This document shows, one piece after another, positions 1-13,307 of a stretch of 64,000 nt of DNA (positions are counted from its first letter, which is position 1; the number at the start of each line of letters is the position of its first letter). Source of the DNA: Agroathelia rolfsii. Its lineage: Eukaryota > Basidiomycota > Agaricomycetes > Amylocorticiales > Amylocorticiaceae. The notes beneath the pieces were generated by a model, which was not told the DNA's origin, ran no database searches, and saw only the letters and a program-made list of their open reading frames with translations. Location of the stretch: contig JABRWF010000001.1 in NCBI GenBank assembly GCA_018343915.1, positions 4,898,001-4,962,000 on the forward strand, in the 5' to 3' direction. A program made the position numbers and the translations under genes.

Positions 1-2244
1 AATCGAGACATCGCTCAGTTATAATCAACTTACGTTCGAACAATCGAGTCGTATTGACGATGTAAACTAGATTCGAGATGAGCTCAATTATGGATGTCAT
101 AACACGAGTGTGAGTCTGTTCAGTGTTATACAGCTTTATCTGTTGAAGATAAAACGAGACGAGATGCTGACACTAGAAGGGGGAAGAGGAAGCTGAGGCA
201 GTAGCCCCCCGCATTCAGGCTATTTACATTCCTTTTTGCCTATTTCGTGTCCTTGACTGGCAGCTGTCAAGGCCGTAAAAGCAACATAAAGGGGTTCTGT
301 CAATAGAAAAGAGAGACACGAGACCTTTTGCATGTCTTCGGTCGGGACATAGAATAGCATAATGGACGAATGTATCACCAGGCACAACTTGGCCTGTATA
401 CAGATGGTGATCGCATCATTGTTTTGTGTGTATTAACTCACGTCACGATCTCCTGCTTGTGAGTTGAGCTTGATGGGATGGTTGGTAACGTGATATGATC
501 TGCATCTGAAATTTGAAAGATACTTGATCGAGGACTCGGGGAAGCTGTGCATATACTCGGTTGCAGAGGTGGAAATACAAGCTACGGCCGCATGTCATGA
601 AAGGCGGCCACACAAGTAAAATCAAGCCTTGAGCTCGACGAGCATTTGACCATGGCCAGATGCTAGGATGAAAATAGATCCATCAATAACCTGAAGCAAG
701 CTGTTACTACCATGTTTTAGCCAGCGTCATTAAGTAAACATGTCGACGGAGACTTCAAGCTTGAGCTTTATCAAGTATAAATGAAACTCCCTTCTTGCAA
801 TAAACGCCTATAGCCATTGTCGATTCCCGCGGAAGATTCATCATGACAGTAAAGCGATGAAGGAAAGTCTGGATTGTTGGCGTGCCCTGCAGCCGCCATA
901 TCCTATGTGAGAAATTGAATGCGCCTGAGTATTTGAACAACCATAGCCCAAGCTAACAGAGCATTGATATATGGAAAGCGCTTGTACTTTGCTACGCACG
1001 TTGTACGCTTTCAAGTTGGCACTTTTTTGGATGGTCAAACCATGGATTTTCTAGACTTGGCTAGTCTCAAGAGTTACGATAATATCACACTCGTGAGCTT
1101 TTCTTCCAAGACATAGCCTTCTCCCGAAATAGTCTGTACCTCGTCGTCATGATATTCATGACTGCGGATTGTGAACGCCATTTGATCTAACGTCACAAGA
1201 TCCGCTTATGGGAGGCAGGTCGGTGGATAATAATCACAACCGGAACACATTGCTATGACCTGGCGGATTTCATACCAAGGTCCCTAGTCAGAATCGTCTC
1301 TGGTAAAAATAAAAATAAAGATAAAAAGTCATTAGTATCGATCCTACGTCCACCATCATGATGTAGCATATGATGAAGATAATCCATAGACGTACCACAG
1401 CCAATTTCCTAGTCTCCCTTGAAAATCAAACCCTTGTCCCTTGGAGACTCAAATACGGCGAGTTAGACATCCATATCGCCAGTGGAACGCATATGTGAGA
1501 TTTGAGTTATTTTTTTCGCAGGATGTAAAAAGGAAAGAAGAAAAATAGTTAGCGAGTTTCCAAGAGCACGAGGTGATGTAAATCGACTTATCTTCTTCGG
1601 GCTCTGTCGACCCCAGCCGATCGCACAAACATCTTCGTCGTCAGAGAGAGGGGGCGCCTCCCTCTCTCACCAGACTACGATGTGCGCTGATGATCCAGGG
1701 TCGACCAACAATAGTAGCCCTATGAGTTTAGCGGAAAGAAGGGAAAACACTCAGCGATATGTAAACCGTTTCGACCAGCCTTCCCAAACTCATGAAGGTG
1801 CGCAACGAAAGGATTTATCTATATTCAAATATCCAGATATCAGCAATGCCAAGGCATGAAATAACGAAATGCATAGAACTCACGGATAAATTTGAAGAAT
1901 TTTTGTCAGTTAACACGAACAGCGATATATCTTACGATCCAGAGAAGAAATGAGCTCGCAGATGGGATGGCAGACCAATGCTTCGAGAAATGAGCACTAC
2001 AGCCACGAGTAAAACCGAAATGTACTCACAATTTAGAACGCATACACGCGCTTGCTATTGAGATAACACGGAGGACGCAAGATTTCTGAGGGATAGAAAT
2101 AAAAATGTGCACGAAATGCCGCATAAAGGAAGTTCGAGTTATGAATCGAAGCTATGCCATCATATGCAAAGCAACGCAGCTGTGAAGTTGACTGGAGTAA
2201 TAAGTACGCCAGACGGCAGCGGAGACGAAGAAAGAGATAATAAC

Positions 2245-2282
<38 letters not shown>

Positions 2283-3270
2283 AGTCAGAGTCACCCGGCG
2301 AAGACACAAGAAGTGTACTTGATGAGAGTAGAGCGCAACGAGAAAGAAAAGACCGGGGGGGGGCGAATTGGCATCGGGAAAGCGACGGCATCTGTGAATA
2401 AGGTAATCAGCAAACTTGGAGATACAAAGAGAAGCGGGGAAAAATGGCAGATAAACAAGAAGGATGCTGAAATGGATGGAAGGTAATTAGTGGAAGGAGA
2501 ATAATGTGATAGATGGATAAGAATTAGAGCGGACGATGAGGGGAAAATTAATGTAGGGAGGATAAATAGTGGGAAGACTAGTGGAAGGGAATTAATGGTA
2601 AAAGTCGATGGGGAGTAATTAATGAAGTGAAATTAATGGGGGATGGATAAGGAATATATGAGCAAGAAAAGAAACAGAAAACGGAAACGCAGAGTAGGAA
2701 TGAAGAAAAAGAAAAGAAGTTTTTATGTTTAAATCCTGGAGTTTCTCCGCATCAGACCGAATCATAAGCCCAGACTGAACACCACTCGACTTCCAGCCTA
2801 CATAAGCGAGTTATCCAGTGGCGCAGATCAATGTCACCGACCCATGACATGAGCCCGAGCCGTACATCCGCGACGACAGCGAAGAGCATCCGATGCCCTT
2901 AGGGTTCCCAATTCCCTCCTCTACACCATTACGCAATCAAATCGAAGCCAAGAGACACGGGACAGCGCTATCCACAAAGTGCCCCATTGGAATTCTTGAA
3001 GGCGTGATGAAGAGGTTGCCGGACGGGATGGGATCCCTCAGTATATGCGCGCGTCGTGAGTAACGGACAGCTACGACGGCCGGAAGACGATCAATACTGC
3101 GCCTACCAGATATGCTATGAGGCATTGCGGAGGTCTAAGGAGACGGATAATGTCAGTAGGGCTAGAAGACGGTAAGATGATCAGAAGATACTCAAGTTAG
3201 GAGGAGGGCGGCTTCTCCTCTCCCCTCCCCCTTACGACGCACTGCCCCGCCACCACACGTCTCCTTATCC
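1..3270. other. gene-poor stretch, no recognised gene
   Basis: I see no open frame or exon chain here that I can assign to a family. The stretch is AT-rich, with stop codons in every frame. A run of 32 A lies at 2249-2280. The minus-strand segment around 1590-1680 can be read as a short acidic peptide, but no start, partner exon or family was found. It could be UTR or a decayed gene. Confidence 0.5.
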
Positions 3271-3807
3271 TCACTCACTGAGAAACCAAGGAACGGCCTT
3301 GACGGGGCGCGCCGTTTTGTCATCCAAGCCGTTGATCAACCACCACGTCATGCCCGCTGCCTCGAAGTCAATCTCGTCCACATAGATTTTGCGAGGCGGA
3401 GCCAAGTCCATCGGAGGTTCCACGAACTGGTTGACATCGAATGGAACAATATCTGTGGATGCAGGTTGTACGTCCGAGTCGTCGTCCCACCTCATATCAG
3501 GCATGGGCGCATTGAAATAGTCAAAGTCGCTTTGAGGCAGCTTGAGGAAGCGCTCGCGCATCTCGCGCATCACAGCAAGCTGGGCCGCGGTGGGCACGTG
3601 GAAGACGCGCTCCTTAGTACCAGCACGGACCTTGCGTCGCAGATCTTTGCCCTTGAGCTTCGTCTGCTTCAGCTTCTTAGAGGGACGGGCGAGGATGACG
3701 TTGGCGGTAGACTTGGTCTTGGAAGACACATCGCACTTGAACACGCCTTGAGACTTGTTGGGCTCAGAGACGGAGATAGCGCGAGAAGTAAAGATTTTTG
3801 AGAACAT
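3271..3807 (-). CDS. small hypothetical protein, 178 aa, single exon
   Basis: An intron-free frame of 178 codons. I chose the ATG at 3805-3807, which opens with MFSKIF; an in-frame ATG eight codons upstream exists but lies closer to a GT/CA tract. The protein starts with a short basic, Ser-rich stretch that could be a mitochondrial targeting peptide (inference). It then has a very basic middle (residues about 45-70, rich in Lys/Arg) and an acidic, Pro-rich C-terminal half ending in a Trp-rich patch (TWWLINGLDD). I do not recognise the family. The even codon use and a clean frame without low-complexity padding favour a real gene. It has no close neighbour. Confidence 0.6.
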   Translation of the reverse strand: MFSKIFTSRAISVSEPNKSQGVFKCDVSSKTKSTANVILARPSKKLKQTKLKGKDLRRKVRAGTKERVFHVPTAAQLAVMREMRERFLKLPQSDFDYFNAPMPDMRWDDDSDVQPASTDIVPFDVNQFVEPPMDLAPPRKIYVDEIDFEAAGMTWWLINGLDDKTARPVKAVPWFLSE

Positions 3808-3847
3808 TGTGATCAAGGTTTTTAATCGCAAGTAGAGTGTAAGCTCT

Positions 3848-3848
<1 letters not shown>

Positions 3849-3880
<32 letters not shown>
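3849..3880. repeat. (GT)n microsatellite
   Basis: About 16 uninterrupted GT units, 42 bp upstream of the start codon of the minus-strand gene at 3271-3807, so probably in its 5' leader or promoter. Confidence 0.95.
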
Positions 3881-3882
<2 letters not shown>

Positions 3883-6330
3883 GGTGGGGAGACGAAAAGG
3901 GCGAGACGAGGGTGTCTTTTATCTTTTCAGGCATAGGAGTATTCTCGAGCATGTGAAAAAGAGAAATATTACGATCTGGGAGGCTGACTTCGCTAATTTT
4001 CGAGAAGCAAAGGTCGTATAGCATTCAGAAGCATTTTCTCCTATATGTTCGTGTGACTTCAATAATCAAGTCAAGCTAGCTTCCATTGGGAACGATGGCA
4101 CTGATAAATTCGCCTAATAGTTAACTTGGAGGCCATGCCCAAGGGAGATAGATTTTATAGCATGAAGATTTGAGTATTAGGTTATACGATGCTCGTAGAG
4201 TACAAACTGAGAGAAACCGCTATAAACAACGCGCTCGCGAGCTCATGCGCGCAAAAGGGGTGAAAGAGTAAACAAAGCGCGAAGAGCGCATCTTTGTTCC
4301 TGTCGATTTCTCGAGCCAGCCACCTCGTGATTCGACATCGATATTAAACATCACTTTCTTCTGATATGTAGTGGTTAGGGGTTGGATTATCCGAATCAGA
4401 CGCTGGAAGCGCCCAGCACTCCGGAATTAGGAATGAGGGGCTCAGGTTTGACTCGTTTAAGTTTATTCGCTGTACTAGTGCTAAGCGCTATTTAGATTAT
4501 TCTCTCTATACATTCGTTACTTTCGTCTTTCTCGAAAGTCTCGACATAACATCAAAAGTTGGATCCTAATCACGTGATCGAGGGTCTCAGACATGGTTTG
4601 GTTGTGATCTGCATGCTTAGCGTTTAGTTCGTGAATACCACATCAAATGACAGTGTGTGATGAACCCTTACTCCAAAAACGATCTCAAGACTTGAAGTCC
4701 ATAGTTAGCCAAGACTACTCCAAGTCCTCGCTTATGATGTAATGAGCACCAAAAAGTGAGCCATCCGTTCCTGGGCCCTCCGGGAGCTCTCTAGAAATCT
4801 GAAGAAATGGAGTTGTAGATTACTCGTGCTAATAACAATGAGGCCAAGCTAGTATACTTCGCCAGGAATTGGATTAGATGTTATAGCAGAGATGGAGATG
4901 AAGATATTCAATGATAGAAAGGCCAAGTATGTTAGCTTCATTGCAGAGGACAAGTTGTTTTTTGAAGTTAAAAGAATGAGTAGATGATGGAAATTGTATT
5001 TTCGACCTGTCGTAGTTTTGGATCGATCCTTTTATACTACTGGGCAATATCCGGAGTCCCTGTATTGCTTTATCTTTGATGTTTCGACTCGGACAATGAA
5101 TGATTGAGTAGCACCACGATGTAGAAATCGCACCATAGGTACAGCATCATGTTCATGTCTAGAAGTAAATGTACGGATTAAGGTTACTTGGATGATAGTT
5201 TGCATCTGTCATACACGACAGGGCACTTTTGGTTGAGAGGACTGTCTGTGTCCTGGGACGTGCCTGTTCATATCATGATGGTGCTCGATCCGAGTTGATA
5301 ATTGTTCTTATCGTCCCTAAATATAACTTTTGCTACAGTGTCCCTGATCTATTGAAGCAATTTACTGGTAGGAGCACTTGTTCCAGCGTCTACAGTATAG
5401 GGATGGATTAACGTGAGTTTTGAGCCTAGTACGGTCAAGGGTTCACTCAAAAATATCGTACCAGTTCCATTAGCAGTCTTCAGCAACTATGACTATCGCA
5501 AAGAAGGTAGTCCCACTTATGTGGGCTCCACCGTTCGCTGACCCTCAATCGGATTGGTACAAAAAAGGTCATGATGGAAACTTGAACCTGATTCGCACAG
5601 TCATATTACCAGTGATGCATACACACTCAGATAGGAACATTAACATGTCAAGTGTCAAAGAGGATATCATGTATCGTGATATGTAGACGGTTGCAACTTT
5701 TGGATTGAGGATGCGAATAAGTGATATCTGCAGTCACTCATCATACCCTTCTTTCATAAATCAGGCTTACAGATGTTGCTGCGACAAGGAGTATTGGTCC
5801 CCCGCCGAAGTAACGAATATAGAATTCTTCACAGGAGGCAAAGAATAATACGTTAGGCGGTTGCATCACCGAGTAAATCCCGTATTATGCACAGGCTATG
5901 ATCGCATCACTGACATTTTCTTTGTGTATACCTATTCCTATTGACGCTACCATATCGAGCCTGCTATAAAGGGACCTAGTGAGATGAAAAGTAATATAAC
6001 GTATCCTAAATGGAGGCCAAGGACCAGAGAAACTCACACAGCAGCAGAGTGGTATGGTTGCAGCAGACCCTGTTTCGAAATCGCCCTGAAATATATTATT
6101 TTATCTAGCGAGAAGCGGTCGGAGTGGGTCATGGTTCAATAATTGCATAACAGTCTCAGGTCGTAGCAAGTCAAAAAAGAGTAAAGGAAATCCCCTCATC
6201 TATTGAATTGAGTAGCGGGGCATCGCGTGAGGTGATATCTATAATACACATTATACGGACATATATTGTGCCATGGGACTGGACGAAGTTATTATTAGAG
6301 GAAGCCGAGTAGAGAAGACGTCTTTGCAAT
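3881..6330. other. intergenic, nothing recognised
   Basis: About 2.4 kb without a frame that I can tie to a protein family. The short open frames at 5229-5411 and 5489-5686 have no codon bias or flanking splice signals that would make them exons. Confidence 0.5.
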
Positions 6331-7315
6331 TCAATGCACTTGCTTTGTCTCGGTCTTCTCCTCCAGACGCTTCTCAAGCTTAGAGAATTCGTCCAGAGCA
6401 ACCGCTTCTTCCTGATCAAGGATCTGCGATGGAAGGCTATGTTAGTAACACGAAAGTGAAAAAATTTGCTTTAATCCCATACCTGTTCAACGCTCTTCAC
6501 CTCAGGAATGTAGTGCATGAGCATGCGCTCAATACCGCTCTTGAGCGTGACCGTGCTCGAATCACATCCTCGACAGCTCCCCTTGAGTTTGACTTGCACT
6601 ATACCCTCGTCCGTGAATCCACGATACTCAATATCTCCACCATCCTCCATAATCGCAGGCCTGACCCGCGTCTCCAGCAACTCCTTGATCATCGCCACTG
6701 TCTCAGAGTCCGTGTCAAGAATACGGGTATCTTGAGGACCGGCATTTTCCCTGTCTTCTGCGGATCTAAACAATGGTGTTCCGGAAGAAAAGAACTCCAT
6801 TAATATTGAGTATATTTCAGGTTTGATGACCGCCCAGGTGTTTTCCGAGTCTTTGGAGACGGTGACAAAGTCCGGGCCGTAGAAGACGGCCTGCACGCCT
6901 TCAATACCCATGAGCCTGATCGCAAGCGGCGAAGAGAGAGCAGAGCGGGTGTCCAAGAACTCGGCACTTCCCTCGCCCATGACGGCAACACCAGGAATGA
7001 ATTTAAGAGAATCGTCGTTTGGTGTTGACTCGGTCTGGATGAACATTGAACGGGCTGATGATACAGTAAGCATATGAGTGGACTCTTCAGGAACACATCC
7101 TACGCACCAAGCTTTGGGGCAACAGAAGACCGAGGAAGTTTCAGCGATGAACGGGCCCAGGACGAAGTGGTCATGGTTGGGCCATGATACATGCTAGCCG
7201 ACCTAGACAAGCCAAAAGAGACTGAAGTCCCAGCCCTAGGGGCAACGAGAGCTGATTTTCTCGAGGCTCTTGAGGCTATCCTTAGAGATTTAGCAGCAAA
7301 ATGCGATGAAGGCAT
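6331..7315 (-). CDS. NFU1: NFU1 mitochondrial iron-sulfur cluster scaffold/delivery protein
   Basis: Three exons: 7315-7108, 7054-6483 and 6423-6331, joined by GT-AG introns of 53 and 59 nt, giving 290 aa. Residues 1-65 are Arg/Ser-rich without acidic residues, as in a mitochondrial presequence. The Nfu N-terminal domain starts at MFIQTESTPN and contains SLKFIPG. The C-terminal NifU domain carries the cluster-binding C230-x2-C233 (CRGC) that two subunits use to hold a 4Fe-4S cluster. The last exon supplies the acidic tail (ILDQEEAVALDEF). Known role: passing Fe-S clusters to lipoyl synthase, complex II and similar clients in the matrix. It is transcribed divergently from ALG1. Length and domain order are normal for the family. 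Confidence 0.95.
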
Positions 7316-7535
7316 GGTGATGGTTTGTAAGAGAGACTTGGTCTTTCATAAGCACGCTGTATAACATTGTTGCACTGAACAAAATAGGAAGGAGTGATCG
7401 GCCGATGCGGCGGAGGCAAAATACTGACGCGTGAGATTTTAATCACATGTCGGCGCGCGCTGTTTGCCGCAACTTCTTTTTGGCCAGTGCCCGAGGCCGC
7501 AACAACTCAGTAACTGCAGTTGTATCCTGTACACC
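7316..7535. promoter_or_regulatory. shared divergent promoter of NFU1 and ALG1
   Basis: Only 220 bp separate the two start codons, so both core promoters and 5' leaders must lie here. No TATA box is obvious. A GC-rich patch (ACGCGT, GCGCGC) lies at about 7427-7460. The regulatory role is inferred from the spacing alone. Confidence 0.6.
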
Positions 7536-9783
7536 ATGCTCGAATACTTTGGGAGGACTGAGACGACGGCACTACACTCACTACCTCAGCTGCTTGCTAT
7601 TTTGGTTTTTATATGGTTTGTTCGACGCCAGTTCAAATCACATACGCCTGAACCACCCGTTCTGCGCTCGGTCGCTATTCTCGTCCTGGGTGATGTGGGC
7701 AGAAGTCCTCGAATGATGTACCATGCTCAGAGCTTTGCTACAAATGGCTTCAGAACATACTTGATTGGATACCGTGGTTAGTCTCTTATTGCCAGTGCTC
7801 TCCGGAATACATGGGTCGCTGCGGGGTGTGTCGACGTGTCCATACCCCTCCTCGGTCAGTTCAGGGACATGTGACCTTCCCCAGTTTCCTCTTGGTGAAT
7901 TTAATTTATGTCATTGCAACATGCGTCCCCGCATAGCATACTGCTTCCTTCTATATTTGAAACGATTTTGCCTACCTTTGTGACTGTGATCACAGTACAT
8001 ATGCTCATCGTGTTATATAGGATCAGATATCATAAAGTCGATTCGTGTCCTGCCTAATTTGCGATGTGTCTACCTATCAACACCACCCTCTCTGCTGCGC
8101 TTCCTGCCTTTCATCTTGCTCGCTCCAATCAAGGTCGCACATCAAATATGCACCATCTTATTTACATTATTGTTCACCATACCCCGCCCTCCCGAGTTTA
8201 TCCTTGTCCAGGTCTGTCCATTCCTCTCATAACGTGGCTTATATTCGAGTAAACAACCCAGATCTTTGCTTGTCTAGAATCCGCCCAGTATTCCTACCCT
8301 GGCACTGGTTAGCTGTGTAGCATGGCTGCGTGGCAGCAAGGTTATTATTGACTGGCACAATCTTGGCTATACGATATTGGCATTAAAAATAGGGGAGGAG
8401 CATATCCTTGTCAAGATTGCCAAATGGTGTGTACATATGACGGTATCCATGCCTATTCTCTGATTCCTCTGCACAGGTTCGAGCAATACTTTGGGCAATA
8501 CGCTTATGCCCATCTTTTTGTCACCGAAGCAATGCGAAAACACCTCGTCAAAGAATGGGACTTGAAGTGAGTACTTCCATATCTTGTTCATTCAGCCCGA
8601 CTAAAAATGCTCTAGAGGCATTCAGGTTGTATTGCACGATCGACCACTGTCGCATCTTCACCGATGCACCGCCGAGGAAATACACACGGTAAGCTTATTT
8701 AACATCTCGCCATAGGCAGTCGGCCGACTTACTATCGTCCACTCTAGCTATTCATCCGACTCAAGCCACTATTCAACCTCCCCGCCCTCCATGATTACCT
8801 CCCGGAGTGCGATATTCCATATTCCACACCATTCACTACTACAAATGCCCAGAAACCACGGCGTTCATCAATTTATGCAAGCATCGATATGCCGTCCCTA
8901 CGCCCTGACCGACCAGCACTTGTCATATCCAGTACCTCCTGGACAGACGACGAAGATTTTGGGCTGCTCATATCTGCTTTAGAAGGGTATGAACTGCGCG
9001 CCCGGGATGCCAACGCATCATCCGACTTTACGGGCTATTCTCTGCCGAAGATTCTCATGGTCATTACCGGGAAGGGACCGCTTAAAGAGTACTACATGAA
9101 CAAGGTCGGTGAAAAACAGCAGGACTGGCGCTTCGTGAAATGCGTCAGTCTTTGGCTTGAGGCGGAGGATTACCCCCTTGTGCTGGGTAGCGCAGATATT
9201 GGTGTATGCTTGCACACGAGCTCAAGTGGCCTCGATTTACCTATGAAGGTCGTGGATATGTTCGGTTGTGGATTGCCTGTTTGTGCGGTGGGATTTAACT
9301 GGTAAGCATTTGCATTCATTTTCCGTCGACGATCTCTTAATATGTTGCGATACATATTTCGTAGTCTCGACGAGCTTGTGAAGGACAATGTAAATGGACT
9401 GGTGTTTGAGAATGCCGAGCAGCTTTCGGAACAATTGATTGTGGGGACTGGTTTCTCTTAGTTTTTACTTCCAAAAATTTGACATCCCTTGACTGTAGAA
9501 ATTGCTTTCAAATTTCCCCCGAGATACTGAACTGCTTGAGAAACTGAGACAGCCGCTATCACGCTCTCACAGTAACTACTCACATCTGGACAGCCAAATA
9601 CGCCCAAGCAGTCCACCCGCATACTTGGGCCCTACCACAACAGATGTACGGCACTCACGTTCAGCAACCGACGCCACCATTGTACGAATGGGGGGGGATT
9701 GGAGGTGGAACTCGTGGGAAGAGGAGTGGGATGCCATGGTCAGGCCGATTGTCATGCCCACAGGCGCTAAGTGGACCGACTGA
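7536..9783 (+). CDS. ALG1: ALG1 chitobiosyldiphosphodolichol beta-mannosyltransferase
   Basis: Eight exons: 7536-7776, 8021-8211, 8278-8426, 8477-8566, 8616-8688, 8748-9301, 9365-9440 and 9499-9783. All phases match, giving 552 aa. The enzyme adds the first mannose to GlcNAc2-PP-dolichol on the cytosolic face of the ER. A membrane anchor (about residues 14-28) is followed by the family motif [10 protein letters not shown]. Other family blocks are DWHNLGYT, then [11 protein letters not shown], then the sugar-nucleotide block [20 protein letters not shown] and [14 protein letters not shown]. The first intron is unusually long (244 nt); the others are 50-66 nt. The intron 7 donor GTGGGG is weak. 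The C-terminus is about 90 residues longer than the human enzyme because of a Ser/Pro-rich linker before the last helix. ATG 7536 is the first in-frame ATG. Confidence 0.95.
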
Positions 9784-11695
9784 AGGAGACTCGGCCGCCC
9801 CAAAATTGCTGGATATTTCGGAATAGATAATTTACCTGTCTGTGCTTTGCTTTTAATCAATCTCCTCTCGCATTTTTACGACAGTCGAATCTATCTAAAG
9901 TTCTAAAGCCTCTAAAACCGCACTTATTTCATCTCCCAGAATTTTTTTGTGGGGTATGGAATAGTGTTAAACGTTAAAGGCTCGCGAAGCTACTGTTTTA
10001 TAAGGTGAAAGAACGACCAATGGTGTTATATTAAGAACTCCCGACCTCAATATGACATCGGTCTTTCGTAATTTTTTGGGCTTGCAAGCCTATGTTTATT
10101 TTTTATCAGAACCTGTATATGGTCCTAATCCCCTGGCCTTGACCCTACGGATCTTAGGACTTAAGACAGGTTCGACTGTAGCATGCTACAGGAGGTCTGT
10201 ATATAAGTTTACGTATCACTCACCGTGTCACTGCAACATGCAAGATGAGTCGGTTTGAGCTTGTCCCTTTGAGCTTTGTCCGTTGTGAAAAGCTCAGCTT
10301 GTCAAACGAAAGACCGAACTCATCTACAGCGAACTCCTATAAGGTCATAAACACTCTCAAAGCATGCTTCTTTCATTTCCCAATTTTTCTTATGGAGTAG
10401 GGCATATTTTTTTTACCTACACTCTGGGCTTTTCAAAAGAAAAATGTCGTTTTTACAAATCCCTCTACTTTGGACAAAAGATTTGGTAAAAAATATCGAT
10501 CACGTGACATATTTTCTGCTTGAATGTGGTCACGTGGTATTCGCTTTTACCGATCCAGTAAAGTGGTTAGTAGAAGTATTGGTAGAAATGGGGCCTTTCC
10601 TTTGCTTGGCGTTACCGATAATATGAACTCAGAGTTCGACTGTAGTCGATCGGACTCTATGTATACGTACTATTCATGAACTCCGACGGTGGAGTTTCAT
10701 TGCAATTATTGCAATACCGTTGGGGTCGGCCTCCGCTGAGACGATTTCCCTTGAGTAAGGAGCAGGCGTCCTGAGATGAATTAATACTGTGTCATACTAG
10801 AAAACTTATACGAATGCCAGTTTCAACCCAAGATAAGAATAAACCCCTTCGGCTTCCTCGGGCCTTCTCTCCGTTGCCCTAATCTGATTTGACTTAGTGA
10901 ACCCATCGGATGGTTTACATCAGGATAGGGCTGAGGCTGCCCAGTCTTAGTTTTCTTGATGTTGATACTACTAGTACCTTGAAGCTTACACATGGGTTAT
11001 GGATTTGGTACATGAGAAATCAATTTCTGGGATTAGTGATCATAAGATTTATGTGGCCCAAGAGTGGGCTTCTTATGTGGGTACGCCGAATTTCAGTTGT
11101 CCTCTCTTTTTGTGTGGGTGAGGCCGCACGGATCACATCCTTTAGAGCTTATGTCATCGTCAATCGTTGCTTCGAATTGCGTAACTTTGATTTTACCAGG
11201 AATCGGTTTCTAGCCGGCCCGGAGTACGCTTCGCTGGCACTGAAATTAACGCAGAAAGTTGATAGAGGCGAGGACTTGTATTGAATACATTCCCTGGGTG
11301 TGTCAGTATGTATTGCGTAGCATTCCGCCCCATTTTCGAGGATCCTTCGGCTTGATAATTTCAGGCTACTAAGAAGGCGGGACAATCGTTGCCAATGTAC
11401 TCATCCCGGTTCATGTCATACAGGAATCTGAGGCGGTTAGATAACCCTGGCCACTCCGTCAAGGTGGGTCGCGGAAATGAGACGATGACAAATGCTGCAA
11501 ACTCCTTACACACGCACTCTGAAATTTTTCGATCACCTACTACTTGCGAGCCAGGGGGAGGGGGTCTACAAAGGGTATAAAAGCTCTCAATAGATTCAAT
11601 TTGATATTTCTCCAGTTTCCCCCTCGTATTTCGTCGACTCGCCTTGTCTATCCCCGTATCCAAAGCATCAATTGATACCGCACACGATAACTAAT
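9784..11695. other. intergenic, nothing recognised
   Basis: About 1.9 kb between ALG1 and the alcohol dehydrogenase. A 124-codon frame at 10910-11284 has no family signature and no splice context. Two CACGTG-type palindromes lie close together near 10500-10535. The last 100 bp before the ADH start are pyrimidine-rich, as in fungal promoters, with GTATAAAAG near 11574. Confidence 0.5.
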
Positions 11696-12943
11696 ATGTC
11701 ATCTTCTGATTTGAAATTCCGTGGATACGCTGGTATGTCCACTAAATCCTATGCATGTATTGATGCCCTTTGCTGACTGTTCGCACAGTCAAATCTGCTG
11801 ATTCCTGGGACAATTTCGAAGTTGTTGACTTCAAGCCCAAGGAATTGGGTGATATGGATGTCGAAATCAAGATTTCTCACTGTGGTGTCTGTGGCTCCGA
11901 CGTTTCTACTGCCCAAGCTGGTAAGCAGTCTTCTTCAAGTTCATCATGCGTCTTTATCCTTATCTAATCACACATAGGCTGGGGTCCTACTGCCTACCCC
12001 GTCATCGTCGGCCACGAGATTGTGGGTCGGGTAACCCGTGTTGGCGCCGATGTCAAGACATTCAAGGTCGGCGACCGTGCTGGTGTTGGCGCACAAGTAT
12101 TTGCCTGCCTCAAGTGCCGTGCCTGCAAGAGTGAGTGTCGAGCCCCTTTTTCACTACCGATCGCGTCCTAACAGAAACTATGCAGGCGGCAATGAGAATT
12201 ACTGTTCAGAGTCGATGGTCCACACCTACAACGACAAGTACGCCAACGGCGATGTCGCCCACGGCGGGTATGCCACTGGTATTCGTGCCCACGAACAATT
12301 CGTCTTTCACATCCCAGACGCGCTCGACGACGAAATCGCAGCACCTATGCTTTGCGGCGGTATCACCGTCTACTCACCTCTCAAGAACGGTGGTTGCAAG
12401 CCTGGCGCCCGTGTCGGTGTCGTCGGCATCGGTGGCCTGGGCCACTTCGCCATCCTGTTCGCATCTGCCATGGGCGCCGAGGTCACCGCTATCTCCCACA
12501 ACGACAAGAAGAAGGCCGACGCGGAGAAGATGGGTGCGAGCAAGTTCATCATCGCGGACGACGCAGGCGAGTGGGTAAAGGAGTACAAGGGATATTTCGA
12601 CATCATCATCTCCACGCGCAACGATGCGTCAATGCCCGTGGCACACTTCCTGAGCACGCTCGGCTTCCGTGGTCACCTCATTTCCGTTGGTCTGCCACAT
12701 GCCCCCTGGACTGGCATCCATGCCATCAACCTTGCGCTCAACGGCTCGTCGCTGTCGGGTTCGCACTTGGGCAGCAAGACCGAGGTCGAGGAGATGCTGC
12801 AACTCGCGGCGGACAAGAATATCAAGACTTGGATCCAAGTGTTGCCTATGTCCAAGGCTACAGAGGCGTTCAAGGCCATCGAGAGCGGCTCGGTGCGCTA
12901 CAGGACTGTGCTGAAATGTGACTTGCACGAGGAATCTGCGTAG
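11696..12943 (+). CDS. zinc-dependent, NADP(H)-type alcohol dehydrogenase (cinnamyl alcohol dehydrogenase / ADH6-like)
   Basis: Four exons: 11696-11732, 11789-11920, 11978-12130 and 12186-12943, all introns in phase 1, giving 359 aa. Visible residues are the catalytic zinc ligands C47 (GVCGSD) and H69 with the GHE motif, and the structural-zinc cysteines C100, C103, C106 and C114. The Rossmann glycine motif is GIGGLGHF. The cysteine numbering equals that of yeast ADH6-type enzymes. These reduce aromatic and branched aldehydes to alcohols with NADPH in the cytosol; in wood or litter fungi they detoxify lignin-derived aldehydes (family knowledge, substrate not shown here). The Ser/Asn after the coenzyme-binding strand (AISHNDKK) fits NADP rather than NAD preference. 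It converges with the copper-fist gene. Confidence 0.93.
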
Positions 12944-13307
12944 GATGTGTAAAAATCGACATTGTAACTTGATACTATAGACTACATTTAGCTGTACACA
13001 CTTAGAGTTAATCTCTTGACTTATATGTATGAACGGCAAAAAAATCACCTAATATATCAAACTTCTGAATATGCTACATGATCGTAATCAAGGTGTGCGA
13101 GGTACAGCAGACACGGATATGCGCCAACAAAATATTCATTCACGACCGAAGACAAAGCGGAGAGGAGAATACTATACACTGATAAATACTACACGTTAAG
13201 GGAGAAATATCAAAGGTCCACAGATCAGGGAAGGCATGAAGCACAGCATGGCGATGATAACGCCGTATTAGAATTAAAACCCGAATAGAAGGAAGATTAA
13301 ATATTCG
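12944..13307. other. convergent 3' intergenic spacer
   Basis: 364 bp between the stop codons of the alcohol dehydrogenase and the copper-fist gene. AT-rich; it must hold both polyadenylation sites. No other feature seen. Confidence 0.6.

Noticed and set aside
4371..4452. tRNA-like segment (TAGTGGTTAGGGG as A box, GGTTTGACTC as B box)
   Set aside because: The A and B box resemblance is partial. I could not form an acceptor stem or T stem, so it is at most a decayed tRNA or tRNA-derived repeat.
10910..11284. 124-codon open frame on the plus strand
   Set aside because: No family signature, no splice partners and no codon bias; it lies in AT-rich intergenic DNA.
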